Shown here: piece by piece, positions 26,582 to 45,612 of the stretch
Layout of the letters: every line of letters begins with the position of its first letter
How positions within the stretch are numbered: position 1 is the first letter of the stretch
From: Pseudomonadota bacterium
GTDB taxonomy: Bacteria; Campylobacterota; Campylobacteria; Campylobacterales; Sulfurospirillaceae
Length of the DNA: 64,000 bases
NCBI GenBank assembly: GCA_017860615.1
Contig: JAGDMU010000010.1
Location: 112,844-176,843, forward strand
Reading direction: 5' to 3'
Notes under the pieces: model-generated
What the model saw: the letters and a program-made list of their open reading frames with translations, nothing else
Databases searched by the model: none
Told to the model about the DNA's origin: nothing
Made by a program: the position numbers and the translations under genes

Positions 26582-26703
26582 CGTATCTCCTTTGCCATAT
26601 CCTACCTCTTACTCGCTATCGTTTTCTTTACATACTCTATTTAATCCTGCAAAAAAAGCACCGTTGAAAAAAAAAATTTCTATAATAACCAAAAGGAGTT
26701 CAC

Positions 26704-27543
26704 ATGAACTACATTACAAGCAACCAAAACGTCTCAATTCCGTGTATGCTTTACGGCACAGCATGGAAAAAAGAACGCACCGCAGATTTAGTCTCTTTAG
26801 CTCTTGAAAAGGGCTTTAGAGGGATTGATACCGCGTGTCAGCCCAAACATTACGAAGAGGCATTGGTCGGTGAAGGATTAAAGCGTTTTTACCAAACAGG
26901 TGGCAAAAGAGAAGATCTTTTTATTCAAACCAAGTTTACGCCTCTTTCAGGGCAAGATCCACAACGTCTTCCATACGATGCTAAAGCCGCACTAGAAGAA
27001 CAGATTATCGCTTCATGCAATATCTCTAAACATAACCTATGCACAGACTATTTGGACTCGTTATTATTGCATTCTCCGCTGTTTCCTTATGCCCATTTGC
27101 AAAGAGCATGGCGAACGTTAGAAACACTTTGCGAAAATAAAGATACGTGTCAAATAGGCATTAGCAACTGTTATGATCTCTCTTTACTCGAACAACTCTA
27201 TTACGACGCCAAGATTAAGCCCTCCGTAGTACAAAACCGTTTTTATGCCGATACGCATTACGATAAGCAACTGCGTTTATGGTGCCAAGAACAAGGCATT
27301 ATCTATCAAAGTTTTTGGACACTCAGCGCTAATCCACATATTTTACAATCCCACACACTTCAAAACATTGCGCATCAGTATGCTAAAAGTGTTGAGCAGA
27401 TTTTTTACCGTTATGTGACGCAAAAAGGGATGATTCCCCTCAATGGAACAACATCGTCACAGCATATGGAAGAAGATTTATCTATTTTTGAATTTACGTT
27501 GGATAATGAAAGTATAGAAAAGATTGATCGTTTGTTGCATTAA
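26704..27543 (+). CDS. Aldo/keto reductase
   Basis: 279 residues. The catalytic tetrad is recognisable: D (GIDTACQ), Y (KHYEEALVG), K (IQTKFTP) and H (LLLHSPL). The SNCYDL segment and the C-terminal IPLNGT segment fit the NADP(H)-binding TIM barrel. It reduces carbonyl compounds; substrate unknown. An AAAAGGAG ribosome site precedes the ATG. The gene ends 2 bases before the tRNA-Arg gene region on the other strand. Confidence 0.87.
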   Translation: MNYITSNQNVSIPCMLYGTAWKKERTADLVSLALEKGFRGIDTACQPKHYEEALVGEGLKRFYQTGGKREDLFIQTKFTPLSGQDPQRLPYDAKAALEEQIIASCNISKHNLCTDYLDSLLLHSPLFPYAHLQRAWRTLETLCENKDTCQIGISNCYDLSLLEQLYYDAKIKPSVVQNRFYADTHYDKQLRLWCQEQGIIYQSFWTLSANPHILQSHTLQNIAHQYAKSVEQIFYRYVTQKGMIPLNGTTSSQHMEEDLSIFEFTLDNESIEKIDRLLH

Positions 27544-27545
27544 GG

Positions 27546-27622
27546 TGGTGTCCCCAGCGCGATTCGAACGCACGGCCTCAGAATTAGGAATTCTGTGCTC
27601 TATCCAGCTGAGCTATGGGGAC
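27546..27622 (-). tRNA. tRNA-Arg (CCT anticodon), CCA encoded
   Basis: 77 bases on the minus strand: acceptor GTCCCCA paired with TGGGGAC, D-arm with AGCTCAGCTGGATAGAGC, anticodon stem CAGAA/TTCTG with loop TTCCTAA (anticodon CCT), and T-arm GTTCGAATC. The CCA end is encoded at 27546-27548. Confidence 0.95.
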
Positions 27623-27686
27623 ATTGGTGAGATTTTGTGTGGCGGATTATAACAAAAAGATACTTAGGGAATTTAAAAGCGAGAAG

Positions 27687-27717
27687 AACCAAAGCGCTAC
27701 AAAGAGGCACTTTGGTT
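27687..27717 (-). terminator. Hairpin terminator after metQ
   Basis: An 11-bp stem with one G-U pair (AACCAAAGTGC against GCGCTTTGGTT on the minus strand), 10 bases past the metQ stop, followed by a moderately T-rich tail. Confidence 0.55.
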
Positions 27718-27726
27718 TAGAGGTAT

Positions 27727-28548
27727 TTAAAATGCTGGTACGATAGCACCTTTGTATTTATCGTTGATAAACTTTTTCACCTCTTCTGATTTCACAGCTT
27801 TCACCAATGCTTTGATTTTATCGCTGTTCTCATTACCAGCTTTAACCACGAGGATATTCGCATACGGAGAATTAGCAGATTCTAACGCAAGTGCATCACT
27901 GCTAGGATTTAGACCTGCTGGAAGTGCGTAGTTGGTGTTAATCACAGCAAGTGTAAAGTCTTCAATAACACGAGGAAGCTGTGCTGCTTCAAGCTCTGTA
28001 AATTTAAGATTTTTTGGATTTTCAACGATGTCAAGCTTTGTTTTGAGTTCAACATCTTTGAGTTTGATAAGTCCAGCAGTTGCCAAAACATCTAAAGCTC
28101 GACCTGCATTGCTTGGGTCGTTTGGAATGGCAACGGTATCGCCATCTTTAAGCTCAGAAAGTGCTTTGATCTTTTTAGAGTAAATGCCAATTGGCTCAAT
28201 ATGAACATTACCAACACTAACAAGTTTGGTACCTTGGTTTTTATTGAATTCAACAAGGTATGGGGTATGTTGGAAGAAGTTGGCGTCAATTTCGCCACTG
28301 TCTGTCACTTTATTTGGGATCACATAGTCGTTAAACACTTTAATCTCAAGGGTATAGCCATCTTTGGCTAAAAGAGGTTTTACGATTTCTAAGATCTCAG
28401 AATGAGGAACGGGTGTTGCGCCTACAATAATTGTCTTTGAACTTTTATCTTCTTTTGAAGCCGCTTTTTCTTCAACTTTTTTATCGCCACTACAACCGCT
28501 GAAGGCAAGTAGGGCTCCAACTAAAATTACGCCTAAACGTTTATACAT
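27727..28548 (-). CDS. metQ: Methionine ABC transporter substrate-binding lipoprotein
   Basis: 273 residues. Lipoprotein signal with a lipobox ending in C19 (LLAFSGC). The NlpA/MetQ family is clear from VGATPVPHSEIL, DANFFQHTPYL, and VAIPNDPSNAGRALDVL. It delivers methionine (possibly also D-methionine) to MetN-MetI. Unusually, a gap of about 113 bp separates it from metI although all three genes run in the same direction. Confidence 0.93.
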   Translation of the reverse strand: MYKRLGVILVGALLAFSGCSGDKKVEEKAASKEDKSSKTIIVGATPVPHSEILEIVKPLLAKDGYTLEIKVFNDYVIPNKVTDSGEIDANFFQHTPYLVEFNKNQGTKLVSVGNVHIEPIGIYSKKIKALSELKDGDTVAIPNDPSNAGRALDVLATAGLIKLKDVELKTKLDIVENPKNLKFTELEAAQLPRVIEDFTLAVINTNYALPAGLNPSSDALALESANSPYANILVVKAGNENSDKIKALVKAVKSEEVKKFINDKYKGAIVPAF

Positions 28549-28661
28549 GTATACTCCTTAAAATAGCTAAATCTTTAGTAAATCACTTTGTTTACTAAAG
28601 ATTTGTGAAATCCTAACGTCATTCGCATTAAATTTGACTGAAGTTTCCTCAGAATGGAAAG

Positions 28662-29342
28662 TTAATGCTTCACTATTTTATAAAGAAAATCCCCAAGACT
28701 TTGAAAGATTTGAACCAATACAATCAAAATAAAAACTGTCCAAAAGATATAAATACCATCAAATCGATAATAACCATAATTCATAGCCACAGCACCAAGA
28801 CCGCCGCCGCCAACCGTTCCAGCCATGGCAGAAAAGCCAATAATAATGATCAAAGAAAGCGTGATGGCAGATATAATGCTAGGGAACGCTTCTGGAAGAA
28901 GGACTCTAAAAATAATTTGAAATTTACTGGTCCCAAAAGATTTTGCTGCTTCAATAACACTTCTATCGACCTCTTTAAAAGCGCCTTCAAGCATTCTGGC
29001 TATAAAAGGCGCTGTTCCAATGGTAAGTGGCACGATCATCGCAAACGTTCCTGTATGCTTCCCCACCAAAAATTTTGTCACAGGGAACAGGACAATAATC
29101 AAGATAATAAAAGGAAAGGAGCGTAACATATTGATGGCAACATCTAAAATTTTGTAGGTATATTGATTGGGTGAAATGCCATTTTTATCGGTTACAATCA
29201 GAACGATAGCGAGAGCAAAACCAATGATTGTTGCTATAAAAGTCGAAATAAGACTCATGGTTAGAGTCTCAATCACTGCATCCATTAAAACCTGTTTCAT
29301 TCCTAGCGATTTTTCATAAAATGCTATTATTGATTGCTCCAT
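28662..29342 (-). CDS. metI: Methionine ABC transporter permease
   Basis: 226 residues, five to six transmembrane helices. The EAA loop that contacts the ATPase is seen as IEAAKSFGTSKFQIIFRVLLPEA. The N-terminal TLTMSLISTFIATIIGF segment is typical for MetI. The start lies 1 base after the metN stop. Confidence 0.93.
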   Translation of the reverse strand: MEQSIIAFYEKSLGMKQVLMDAVIETLTMSLISTFIATIIGFALAIVLIVTDKNGISPNQYTYKILDVAINMLRSFPFIILIIVLFPVTKFLVGKHTGTFAMIVPLTIGTAPFIARMLEGAFKEVDRSVIEAAKSFGTSKFQIIFRVLLPEAFPSIISAITLSLIIIIGFSAMAGTVGGGGLGAVAMNYGYYRFDGIYIFWTVFILIVLVQIFQSLGDFLYKIVKH

Positions 29343-29343
29343 C

Positions 29344-30303
29344 TTAAATAACCTCCCAAATCACTTCAGTTTTTTCTTCTAAATAATCTGTAATAAGAGT
29401 TGCAGCTTGTTCATCAATATTGATAACCAAGGAGCCAACTACATGGTCATTTAACTTTTCAAGTTTCCCCCAAACAATATTAAAATTGATATCAAGCTCT
29501 CGTGCCATCTTCGTCACAATGGGTTGATACGAGACATTACTAGGAAAGAAAAGTCTTATATTAACGCCTTCTTCAGGGAGTTCTTCATCCTCACCTAAAA
29601 ATTTCATCATTTTTTCATCGGGCCTTAAAAAGAGATCTTCGATCCGTCCTAGTCCAATCACTTTACCATCTTCTAACAGTAAAGCACGTGTTGCTACTTT
29701 TTTGACAACTTCCATTTCATGGGTCACGATGATGATGGTAACGCCTAAGTTTTTATTGATCTCTTGTAAAAGTTCTAAAATAGATTTTGTGGTATTGGGA
29801 TCAAGTGCCGATGTAGCTTCATCACTTAGAAGTATTTTCGGATTTAGCGTTAAAGCTCGTGCAATGGCAACACGTTGTTTTTGTCCACCACTAAGCTCTT
29901 TAGGATAAACAAATTTTTTAGTTTCTAGTCCAACAAGTTTTAAAAGTTCATCAACTCTTTTTTGAATCTGCTCTTTGCTATATCCCCATACTTTCATCGG
30001 AAGAGCAATATTTTCATACACATTTTTTTGATTGAGTAAAGAAAAATTTTGAAAAATCATCCCAATCTGACTTCTTAGCTCACCAAGTCCACTCTCATTT
30101 AAGTTTTTAACCTCTTTACCTAAAACGATTACTTCACCATCACTAAAGCCTTCAAGACCATTAATACAACGAAGCAGTGTCGATTTTCCAGCACCACTGT
30201 GTCCAACAATGGCAAAAATTTCACCTGCATTGACCTTCAAGCTGATATCATCTAACACTCTTTGATCGTTAAAATATTTACTGAGATGTTTTATATCTAT
30301 CAA
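29344..30303 (-). CDS. metN: Methionine ABC transporter ATP-binding protein
   Basis: 319 residues. Walker A GHSGAGKST, Q-loop, signature LSGGQKQRVAIARAL, Walker B ILLSDEATSALD and H-loop VTHEM. A C-terminal NIL regulatory domain (about 245-319) is present, which in characterised MetN binds methionine and inhibits transport. The start codon is TTG with AAAGGTC just upstream. No SAM or other known riboswitch is evident in the 190 bp before it. Confidence 0.94.
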   Translation of the reverse strand: MIDIKHLSKYFNDQRVLDDISLKVNAGEIFAIVGHSGAGKSTLLRCINGLEGFSDGEVIVLGKEVKNLNESGLGELRSQIGMIFQNFSLLNQKNVYENIALPMKVWGYSKEQIQKRVDELLKLVGLETKKFVYPKELSGGQKQRVAIARALTLNPKILLSDEATSALDPNTTKSILELLQEINKNLGVTIIIVTHEMEVVKKVATRALLLEDGKVIGLGRIEDLFLRPDEKMMKFLGEDEELPEEGVNIRLFFPSNVSYQPIVTKMARELDINFNIVWGKLEKLNDHVVGSLVINIDEQAATLITDYLEEKTEVIWEVI

Positions 30304-30458
30304 GTTTTGACCTTTAAAAAAGTATGCAAATCTAAAACGCGAGATTATAGCTATTTATTGTTTAACGTCTATCAATTCAATGCCTATAATGATGAAGAAA
30401 AAATAATGTGTAATGAGATATTAGGTAGATTTTTGAATAGATGAACGCAGAAAGAAGC

Positions 30459-30484
30459 GGTAAAGAGCCTTTCGACTCTTTACC
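30459..30484 (-). terminator. Hairpin after fusA
   Basis: A 9-bp stem (GGTAAAGAG with CTCTTTACC) lying 11 bases after the fusA stop. The downstream T content on the minus strand is modest. Confidence 0.5.
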
Positions 30485-30494
30485 AGTAAAGTAA

Positions 30495-32461
30495 TTAACC
30501 GTTACGTTTTTTAATGATCTCTTCTGCAACGTTTCTAGGAACTTCATCATAGTGATCAAATTCCATAGAGTAAGAAGCACGACCTTGTGTTTGAGAACGA
30601 AGATCTGTAGAGTAACCGAACATCTCAGCCAATGGGCAGAATGCGTTAACAATTTTGTTACCACTTCTGTCATCCATAGAGTTGATTTGTCCACGTCTTC
30701 TGTTAAGATCGCCGATAACATCACCCATAAAGTCTTCTGGAGTCTCTACTTCAACTTTCATGATTGGCTCAAGAATAACTGGTTTTGCTTTTCTACAACC
30801 CTCTTTAAAGCCCATAGAAGCAGCCAATTTAAACCAAGTGCTTCTTTGATACCTTTATCAACAGCTGGAATAAATTCTTTAGGAATCGCACCACCCTTGA
30901 TATCGTTAACAAACTCATAACCAAGACCTGCATCTTGAGGTTCGATTTTGAGGTAAACGTGACCGTATTGACCGCGACCACCAGATTGTTTTGCGTATTT
31001 GTACTCTTGGTTAACAGATGCACGAATAGTCTCACGGTAAGCAACTTGAGGTTGACCAACTTCTGCACTTACTTTAAACTCTCTAAGCATACGATCAACA
31101 AGAATCTCTAAGTGAAGCTCACCCATACCAGAAATAATGGTTTGACCACTCTCTTCATCTGTCTCAACTCTAAAGCTTGGATCTTCTTGAGCCAATTTTT
31201 GAAGGGCAATACCCATTTTTTCTTGATCCGCTTTGGTTTTAGGCTCAACCGCAACAGAGATAACTGGATCAGGGAATACCATTCTCTCTAAAATTACAGG
31301 ATCTTTTTCACTTGCAAGTGTATCACCCGTTAGTGTGTCTTTAAGACCTACAACTGCGCCGATCTCACCAGAGTGAAGTACTTTGATCTCTTCTCTTTTG
31401 TTCGCATGCATTTTGAGCAAACGACCAATTCTCTCTTTTTTATCTTTGGTTGTGTTGTAAGCATAACTTCCGCTTTCCAATGAACCACGGTAAACACGTA
31501 CGAAAGTTAATTGTCCAACAAATGGATCCGTCATAATTTTAAATGCAAGTGCCGCAAATTCACCATTGTCTGTTGAATCAACCACACACTCGCGACCATC
31601 TTCATACTCACCTTTAATTGCGTGTACTTCTGTAGGTGCTGGCATATAGTCAACAACTGCATCTAACATCGGTTGAACACCTTTGTTTTTAAATGAAGTA
31701 CCACAAATCATAGGAATAAATGTCATTGCAAGACATCCAGCTTTAATACCTGCTTTAATTTCAGCTTTGGTTAACTCTTCGCCACCAAGGTATTTTTCCA
31801 TCAACTCATCACTGGTCTCAGAAACAGCTTCAACCATTCTCTCACGGTACTCTTTAGCTTTATCTAAAAGATCAGCTGGAATTTCAACGACTTGGTAGTT
31901 TGAACCCATTGCAGCATCATCATCCCAAACAAGTGCTTTCATCTCTACGAGATCAACAACACCTTTAAAGTGCTCTTCTGCACCAATAGGAATCTGAATT
32001 GGCACTGGATTTGCTTTTAAACGATTTTTAATTTGTGCTTCAACATTATAAAAGTTTGCACCAATACGATCCATTTTATTAACATAAACCATTCTTGGAA
32101 CTTGGTAACGATTGGCTTGTCTCCAAACAGTCTCAGATTGTGGTTGAACGCCACCAACTGCACAAAATACAGCTACAGCGCCATCAAGAACACGCATAGA
32201 ACGCTCAACTTCAGGGGTGTCAATGATATTAATTTGATGATCTTTCCATGTACATGTTGTCGCAGCAGAAGTAATGGTAATACCTCTTTCTTTCTCTTGC
32301 TCCATCCAGTCCATTGTTGCAGCACCATCATGTACCTCACCAATTTTGTGAGAGATACCGGTGTAAAAAAGGATTCTTTCTGTTGTTGTGGTCTTACCTG
32401 CATCAATGTGCGCAGCAATACCGATGTTTCTAACCATTTCAATAGGGGTATTTCTTGCCAT
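30495..32461 (-). pseudogene. fusA: Elongation factor G with two internal deletions
   Basis: GTPase that moves tRNA and mRNA through the ribosome. The gene starts normally ([32 protein letters not shown]-loop intact) and ends with a normal domain IV-V C-terminus. At about 32212/32213 the sequence runs [11 protein letters not shown]: the family always has seven more residues between DTP and EVERS, the GHVDFTI segment with the G3 glycine and catalytic histidine. At about 30833/30834 roughly 30 codons are missing between GIKEAL and FKLAASMGF, and the frame changes, so the C-terminal part ([20 protein letters not shown] ... IIKKRNG) is read in another frame. As written it cannot make a working EF-G. 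Last gene of rpsL-rpsG-fusA. Probably an assembly fault. Confidence 0.9.
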
Positions 32462-32543
32462 TATAATTTCCTTGTTATATTAGGAGTGTAGTTCGTGAAG
32501 AGAGGGAATGTGCGTTATAAAAACAAACATTCCCATCACCATT

Positions 32544-33056
<513 letters not shown>

Positions 33057-33087
33057 TCAAAACAATGGACATCACCTGCTGTTAAAT

Positions 33088-33465
33088 TTATTTAGCTTTT
33101 GGTCTTTTTGTACCGTATTTACTTCTAGACACCGTTCTTTTTGCAACACCTGAAGTATCAAGCGCACCACGTACGATATGGTACTTAACACCTGGTAAAT
33201 CTTTTACCCTACCGCCACGTACCAATACAATGGAGTGTTCTTGTAGGTTGTGTCCCTCGCCACCGATGTAGCTAATGACTTCAAAACCGCTGGTCAATTT
33301 GACTTTGGCAACTTTTCTCAAAGCAGAGTTTGGTTTCTTAGGAGTTGTAGTATAAACTCTTGTACAAACGCCTCTTCTTTGAGGGCACTTATCAAGTGCA
33401 GGTGATTTTGATTTTTTAATCACCTTTTTTCTCTCATTTCTGACGAGTTGGTTAATGGTTGGCAC
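33088..33465 (-). CDS. rpsL: Ribosomal protein uS12
   Basis: 125 residues, full length. The [13 protein letters not shown] loop has lysine at the positions where streptomycin-resistance changes usually occur, so the protein looks wild type. Starts 84 bp downstream of the rpoC stop, beyond a strong terminator, so the str genes need their own promoter; TAAAAT in the gap is a possible -10. Confidence 0.96.
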   Translation of the reverse strand: MPTINQLVRNERKKVIKKSKSPALDKCPQRRGVCTRVYTTTPKKPNSALRKVAKVKLTSGFEVISYIGGEGHNLQEHSIVLVRGGRVKDLPGVKYHIVRGALDTSGVAKRTVSRSKYGTKRPKAK

Positions 33466-33525
33466 ATTATTTCCTTTATTTTGTAAAAAATAGGTGCTAA
33501 TTTTATTTAAAAATAGCTTAAAAAA

Positions 33526-42159
<8,634 letters not shown>

Positions 42160-42221
42160 TCATCTATCGCTTGATAGACGTTGTAACGACTAATAATTAA
42201 TTTCCAGGGAAAAAGTTTTAA

Positions 42222-42244
42222 AAGAGAAGCCAATGGCTTCTCTT
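42222..42244 (-). terminator. Attenuator-like hairpin between rplL and rpoB
   Basis: A 10-bp perfect stem (AAGAGAAGCC with GGCTTCTCTT) and an AAT loop, 13 bases past the rplL stop, followed on the minus strand by TTTTAAAACTTTTT. A partial terminator here is well known in other bacteria, where it makes rpoBC less expressed than rplJL. Confidence 0.7.
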
Positions 42245-42256
42245 AAAGTAATAAAA

Positions 42257-42631
42257 TTACTTGATTTCAGCGACAGCGCCAGCTTCTTCAAGTTTCTTTT
42301 TGATCTCTTCAGCAAGTTGTTTAGATACACCCTCTTTAATTGTTGTAGGAGCGCCTTCAACAGCATCTTTAGCCTCTTTAAGACCAAGACCTGTGATTTC
42401 TCTAACAACTTTAATAGCGTTGATTTTTTTCTCGCCACCATCTTTAAGGATAACATCAAACTCAGTTTTCTCTTCAGCAGCTTCTGTAGCGACAGCAGCG
42501 CCAGCGCCAGCTACCATTACAGGTGCAGCAGATACACCGAATTTCTCTTCGAAATCTTTTACAAGTTCACTCAATTCAAGTACACTAAGACCTGAAATAT
42601 ACTCTAATACGTCTTGTTTTGAAATTGCCAT
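42257..42631 (-). CDS. rplL: Ribosomal protein bL12 (L7/L12)
   Basis: 124 residues. N-terminal dimerisation helices, an Ala-rich hinge ([15 protein letters not shown]), and the C-terminal factor-binding domain ([24 protein letters not shown]). Follows rplJ, as usual. Confidence 0.96.
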   Translation of the reverse strand: MAISKQDVLEYISGLSVLELSELVKDFEEKFGVSAAPVMVAGAGAAVATEAAEEKTEFDVILKDGGEKKINAIKVVREITGLGLKEAKDAVEGAPTTIKEGVSKQLAEEIKKKLEEAGAVAEIK

Positions 42632-42725
42632 TTCAAATCTCCTGATTATTTTATAGTTATAATGATTTTACAAGAGTCTTGCTCTTGCACCTTATACGTA
42701 AGACTTCGAGCCTTACATATATGTT

Positions 42726-43168
42726 CTATTCAGACTCTTGTTTTTTAGCACGAAGTGCATCAAGACCGATAGTAAAGTTTGTAATTGGAGCCATCCAAGT
42801 TGATAGAAGCATTCCAATAAGCTCATTACGTGATGGCATTTTAGAAAGTGCTTCAACTTTAGCAGCATCATTGGATTTGTTTTGGCGAACGTAGCAACAA
42901 CTTTAGTAACGGCTAACTGATCAGCACCCCAAACAAAAATGTTTGTGTCTTTAAGTTCAAGTCCTTCGATACCAGCGTTTGTCATAGCAATTGATGCTAA
43001 AGTATTTTTAATAACTTTAACACTAACAGCTTCTGGTCTTGAAGCATTTCTCAATGCTTCAATCGCTTTAACATTAAGACCTTTATAGTCACAAACAATT
43101 AAACCGTCGGAAGATTTAAACTCTTCAGTTAGAGAACTAATAAATTCAGCTTTCTCTGTTCTTGTCAA
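42726..43168 (-). pseudogene. rplJ: Ribosomal protein uL10 with a frame-breaking internal deletion
   Basis: Starts at TTG 43168 with AAAGGAG upstream. The N-terminal domain is normal (MTRTEKAEFISSLTEEF ... [12 protein letters not shown]). After FAKTNP, at about 42870-42880, 12 or so codons are missing and the frame changes. The correct C-terminal sequence ([17 protein letters not shown] ... [11 protein letters not shown]) continues in another frame and stops at 42726. Read straight through, the protein would end in an unrelated tail and lose the bL12-binding helix. Same kind of lesion as in tuf, rpoC and fusA. Confidence 0.88.
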
Positions 43169-43312
43169 TTTTTCTCCTTTCCAACTGGTGATTTCAAGTA
43201 GAGATGAGTGATCTCAAATTAAGCTTACGCCTCTACTCTCTCCAATCAAAGATTAAGTACTTACGTTTAAATGTCATAAAATAATATTTATGACTTAATA
43301 TCTTAAGAAGGC

Positions 43313-43350
43313 ACTCAACCACTAGCCAATTTATTGGTCAATGGTTGAGT
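43313..43350 (-). other. Hairpin between rplA and rplJ (L10 leader region)
   Basis: A two-part stem: ACTCAACCA pairs with TGGTTGAGT, and inside it CCAAT pairs with ATTGG. It begins 6 bases past the rplA stop, in the 187-bp gap before rplJ. No T-run follows on the minus strand. It could be a weak terminator or part of the L10-binding leader that controls rplJL in other bacteria. Confidence 0.5.
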
Positions 43351-43355
43351 TAATA

Positions 43356-44060
43356 TTATCTAAGGTCGATTAATTCTTGGTTTTCAAGGTTCATAGATGG
43401 GCTCATTGTAAGTGACAATGCAGCACTTTTGATATATTTACCTTTTGCAGCAGCAGGTTTATGTTTGTTGATTGCTTTGATAAATGCTTCAAAGTTCTCT
43501 CTGATTTGCTCAGATGTGAAGCTAATTTTACCAATACCTGCATGGATATTTCCTTGTTTATCAACGCGGAAGTTAACTTGGCCACCTTTGTTATTCTCAA
43601 CAGCTTTTGCAACATCCATTGTTACAGTACCTGTTTTTGGATTTGGCATGATACCTTTTGGTCCAAGAATACGACCAACTTTACCTACTAAACCCATCAT
43701 ATTAGGAGTTGCGATCAAAACATCAAAGTTGATACGACCTGCTTGAATCTCTTCAATCAAATCATCACTACCGACGATATCAGCTCCCGCTGCTCTTGCT
43801 TCATCTGCTTTTTCATCTTTAGCAATAACTGCAACACGAACTGTTTTACCAGTACCTGAAGGAAGAACAACTGAACCTCTTACCATTTGATCTGCATGTC
43901 TTGGATCAACGTTAAGTTTAAGTGCTACTTCAATTGTTTCATCAAATTTTGCAGACGCTAGGTTTTTAATGTTACCAAGTGCTTCATCGACAGAATATTT
44001 TTTTTCTTTATCAACTTTTTTCAAAAGTTCTTGAAATCTTTTATTTACTTTTTTTGCCAT
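43356..44060 (-). CDS. rplA: Ribosomal protein uL1
   Basis: 234 residues, full length. Typical segments are [28 protein letters not shown] and [13 protein letters not shown]. Downstream of rplK in the standard order rplK-rplA-rplJ-rplL. Confidence 0.96.
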   Translation of the reverse strand: MAKKVNKRFQELLKKVDKEKKYSVDEALGNIKNLASAKFDETIEVALKLNVDPRHADQMVRGSVVLPSGTGKTVRVAVIAKDEKADEARAAGADIVGSDDLIEEIQAGRINFDVLIATPNMMGLVGKVGRILGPKGIMPNPKTGTVTMDVAKAVENNKGGQVNFRVDKQGNIHAGIGKISFTSEQIRENFEAFIKAINKHKPAAAKGKYIKSAALSLTMSPSMNLENQELIDLR

Positions 44061-44120
44061 TATTTATCTCCGCATAATTTTGCTTCCGCCTTTAGTGACC
44101 CTGGCGGTAAAGGGTTATGA

Positions 44121-44546
44121 TTAATCGACGACGTTAATACCGATACTTCTTGCAGATCCTGCAATAATTTTTGCAGCTGCTTCTTTATCTGTTGTATTAA
44201 GATCAGCAATTTTTTTCTCAACAATCTCAAGAATCTGAGCTTTATTAAGTGTACCTACTTTGTTTTTCAAAGGGTTACTTGAACCGCTTTTAAGGCCAAC
44301 TGCTTTTTTGATAAGATCAGTTGCAGGTGGTTGTTTTGTAACAAAAGTAAAACTTTTGTCAGCATAAACAGTGATAACAACAGGAATTCTAAAACCTGCC
44401 ATCTCTTTTGTTCTTTCGTTAAATGCTTTACAAAACTCCATGATATTCACACCACGTTGACCAAGTGCTGGACCAACTGGAGGTGATGGATTTGCTTTCG
44501 CAGCTTCAATCTGCAATTTAATTTCGCCAATGACTTTTTTTGCCAT
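44121..44546 (-). CDS. rplK: Ribosomal protein uL11
   Basis: 141 residues, full length. Contains the N-terminal proline-rich segment [17 protein letters not shown], the thiostrepton-region loop, and the C-terminal [10 protein letters not shown] rRNA-binding end. Follows nusG. Confidence 0.96.
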   Translation of the reverse strand: MAKKVIGEIKLQIEAAKANPSPPVGPALGQRGVNIMEFCKAFNERTKEMAGFRIPVVITVYADKSFTFVTKQPPATDLIKKAVGLKSGSSNPLKNKVGTLNKAQILEIVEKKIADLNTTDKEAAAKIIAGSARSIGINVVD

Positions 44547-44562
44547 TTCTTTTCCTTTACGC

Positions 44563-45093
44563 TTAGACTATTTTTTCAACTTGAGAATAGAGAATCTCAA
44601 CTGGGGTACTTCTACCAAAGATTGAAACATTGAGTGTGAGTTTGCCATGAACCATATCATACTCTTCAACAGAACCTGTGAAGTTTGCGAAAGGACCTTC
44701 AGTAATCCTAACACTTTCACCGTTTTCGAAGAAAATTTTTGGTTTTGGCGCACCTTTCTTCTCAGCTTTTTCCAAGATCAATGCAATGTCTTTTTCACTC
44801 AAAGGAGTAGGCTTTTTTGCTTCACCGATGAATCTTCCGACTTTTGGCAATGATTGGATAAGATGCCAGAGTGCTGTATCTAAATCTAATTTTGCAAACG
44901 CATAACCAGGATAGAGACTTCGCTCACTAATCTTCTTTTTACCATTCTTAACTTCAATTACATCTTCTGTTGGAACAACAATTTGTTCTAACTTTTCAGC
45001 GATACCATGATCGTTGACAAGAGTAATAATTCCTTTTTTGACTGCTTGCTCGCTACCTGCATAGGTTTGAATTGCATACCATCTATGTGCCAT
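44563..45093 (-). CDS. nusG: Transcription termination/antitermination factor NusG
   Basis: 176 residues. The N-terminal NGN domain ([31 protein letters not shown]) binds RNA polymerase. The C-terminal KOW domain ([22 protein letters not shown]) contacts Rho or S10. Standard position between secE and rplK. Confidence 0.96.
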   Translation of the reverse strand: MAHRWYAIQTYAGSEQAVKKGIITLVNDHGIAEKLEQIVVPTEDVIEVKNGKKKISERSLYPGYAFAKLDLDTALWHLIQSLPKVGRFIGEAKKPTPLSEKDIALILEKAEKKGAPKPKIFFENGESVRITEGPFANFTGSVEEYDMVHGKLTLNVSIFGRSTPVEILYSQVEKIV

Positions 45094-45102
45094 TCTTTCT
45101 CC

Positions 45103-45282
45103 TTAAATTAAAGAAGATAAAGAAAAAGACATAATAGCATCAATCAGCGCCAAAAAGAGTGAAATCACGGTTACTACGACAAAGACAGAGATGAATGCAT
45201 TTCGAATCTGTTCTTTAATCGGGAAAATAACCTTTGACAATTCAGCTTTAGAATGATGATAATAAGCTCTTAATTTTTCCAT
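45103..45282 (-). CDS. secE: Preprotein translocase subunit SecE
   Basis: 59 residues, too short for many gene finders. It starts MEKLRAYYHHSKAELSKVIFP, with the conserved amphipathic helix, then has one transmembrane helix (NAFISVFVVVTVISLFLALIDAIM). Single-helix SecE proteins of about 60 residues are normal outside the enterics. Its position between tRNA-Trp and nusG is the standard one. Confidence 0.92.
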   Translation of the reverse strand: MEKLRAYYHHSKAELSKVIFPIKEQIRNAFISVFVVVTVISLFLALIDAIMSFSLSSLI

Positions 45283-45299
45283 TGTATTACCTCGACTAG

Positions 45300-45375
45300 T
45301 GGCAGGGTAGGAGGGACTCGAACCCCCAACCTGCGGTTTTGGAGACCGACGCTCTACCGTTGGAGCTACTACCCT
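45300..45375 (-). tRNA. tRNA-Trp (CCA anticodon), CCA end encoded
   Basis: 76 bases on the minus strand with acceptor AGGGTAG/CTACCCT, anticodon loop CTCCAAA (anticodon CCA), T-arm GTTCGAGTC and encoded CCA tail. It lies between rpmG and secE, the usual place in this phylum. Confidence 0.94.
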
Positions 45376-45402
45376 GCATGTAAGTTAAGTCTTTTGAGAG
45401 AC

Positions 45403-45561
45403 TTAACTTTTTAATTTCACTTCTTTGTGAACAGTGTGTTTTTTCAGTCTTGGACAATACTTGCTAAGTTCAACTTTTTCAGTAACTGTCTTGCTGTTTT
45501 TTGTTGTAGTGTAATTAATGTCACCACATTCAGAACACTTAAGTCCGATTTTAACGGTCAT
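45403..45561 (-). CDS. rpmG: Ribosomal protein bL33
   Basis: 52 residues: [19 protein letters not shown], then [18 protein letters not shown]. It keeps a CxxC pair (CSEC) but has only one cysteine in the second position (YCPRLKK), so the zinc site looks incomplete. Located between tuf and tRNA-Trp. Confidence 0.92.
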   Translation of the reverse strand: MTVKIGLKCSECGDINYTTTKNSKTVTEKVELSKYCPRLKKHTVHKEVKLKS

Positions 45562-45582
45562 AATATTTCCTTGACTAAATTA

Positions 45583-45606
45583 CATGTAAGGGTTTCCCCT
45601 TACATG
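45583..45606 (-). terminator. Hairpin after tuf
   Basis: A 10-bp perfect stem (CATGTAAGGG with CCCTTACATG) and a 4-base loop, 7 bases past the tuf stop. Its stem is almost the same sequence as that of the hairpin at 16572-16597. Confidence 0.6.
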
Positions 45607-45612
45607 CTAAAA

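Noticed and set aside
30304..30494. SAM-type or other methionine riboswitch upstream of metN
   Set aside because: The 190 bp region has no recognisable riboswitch core and is simply AT-rich; the fusA terminator occupies part of it.
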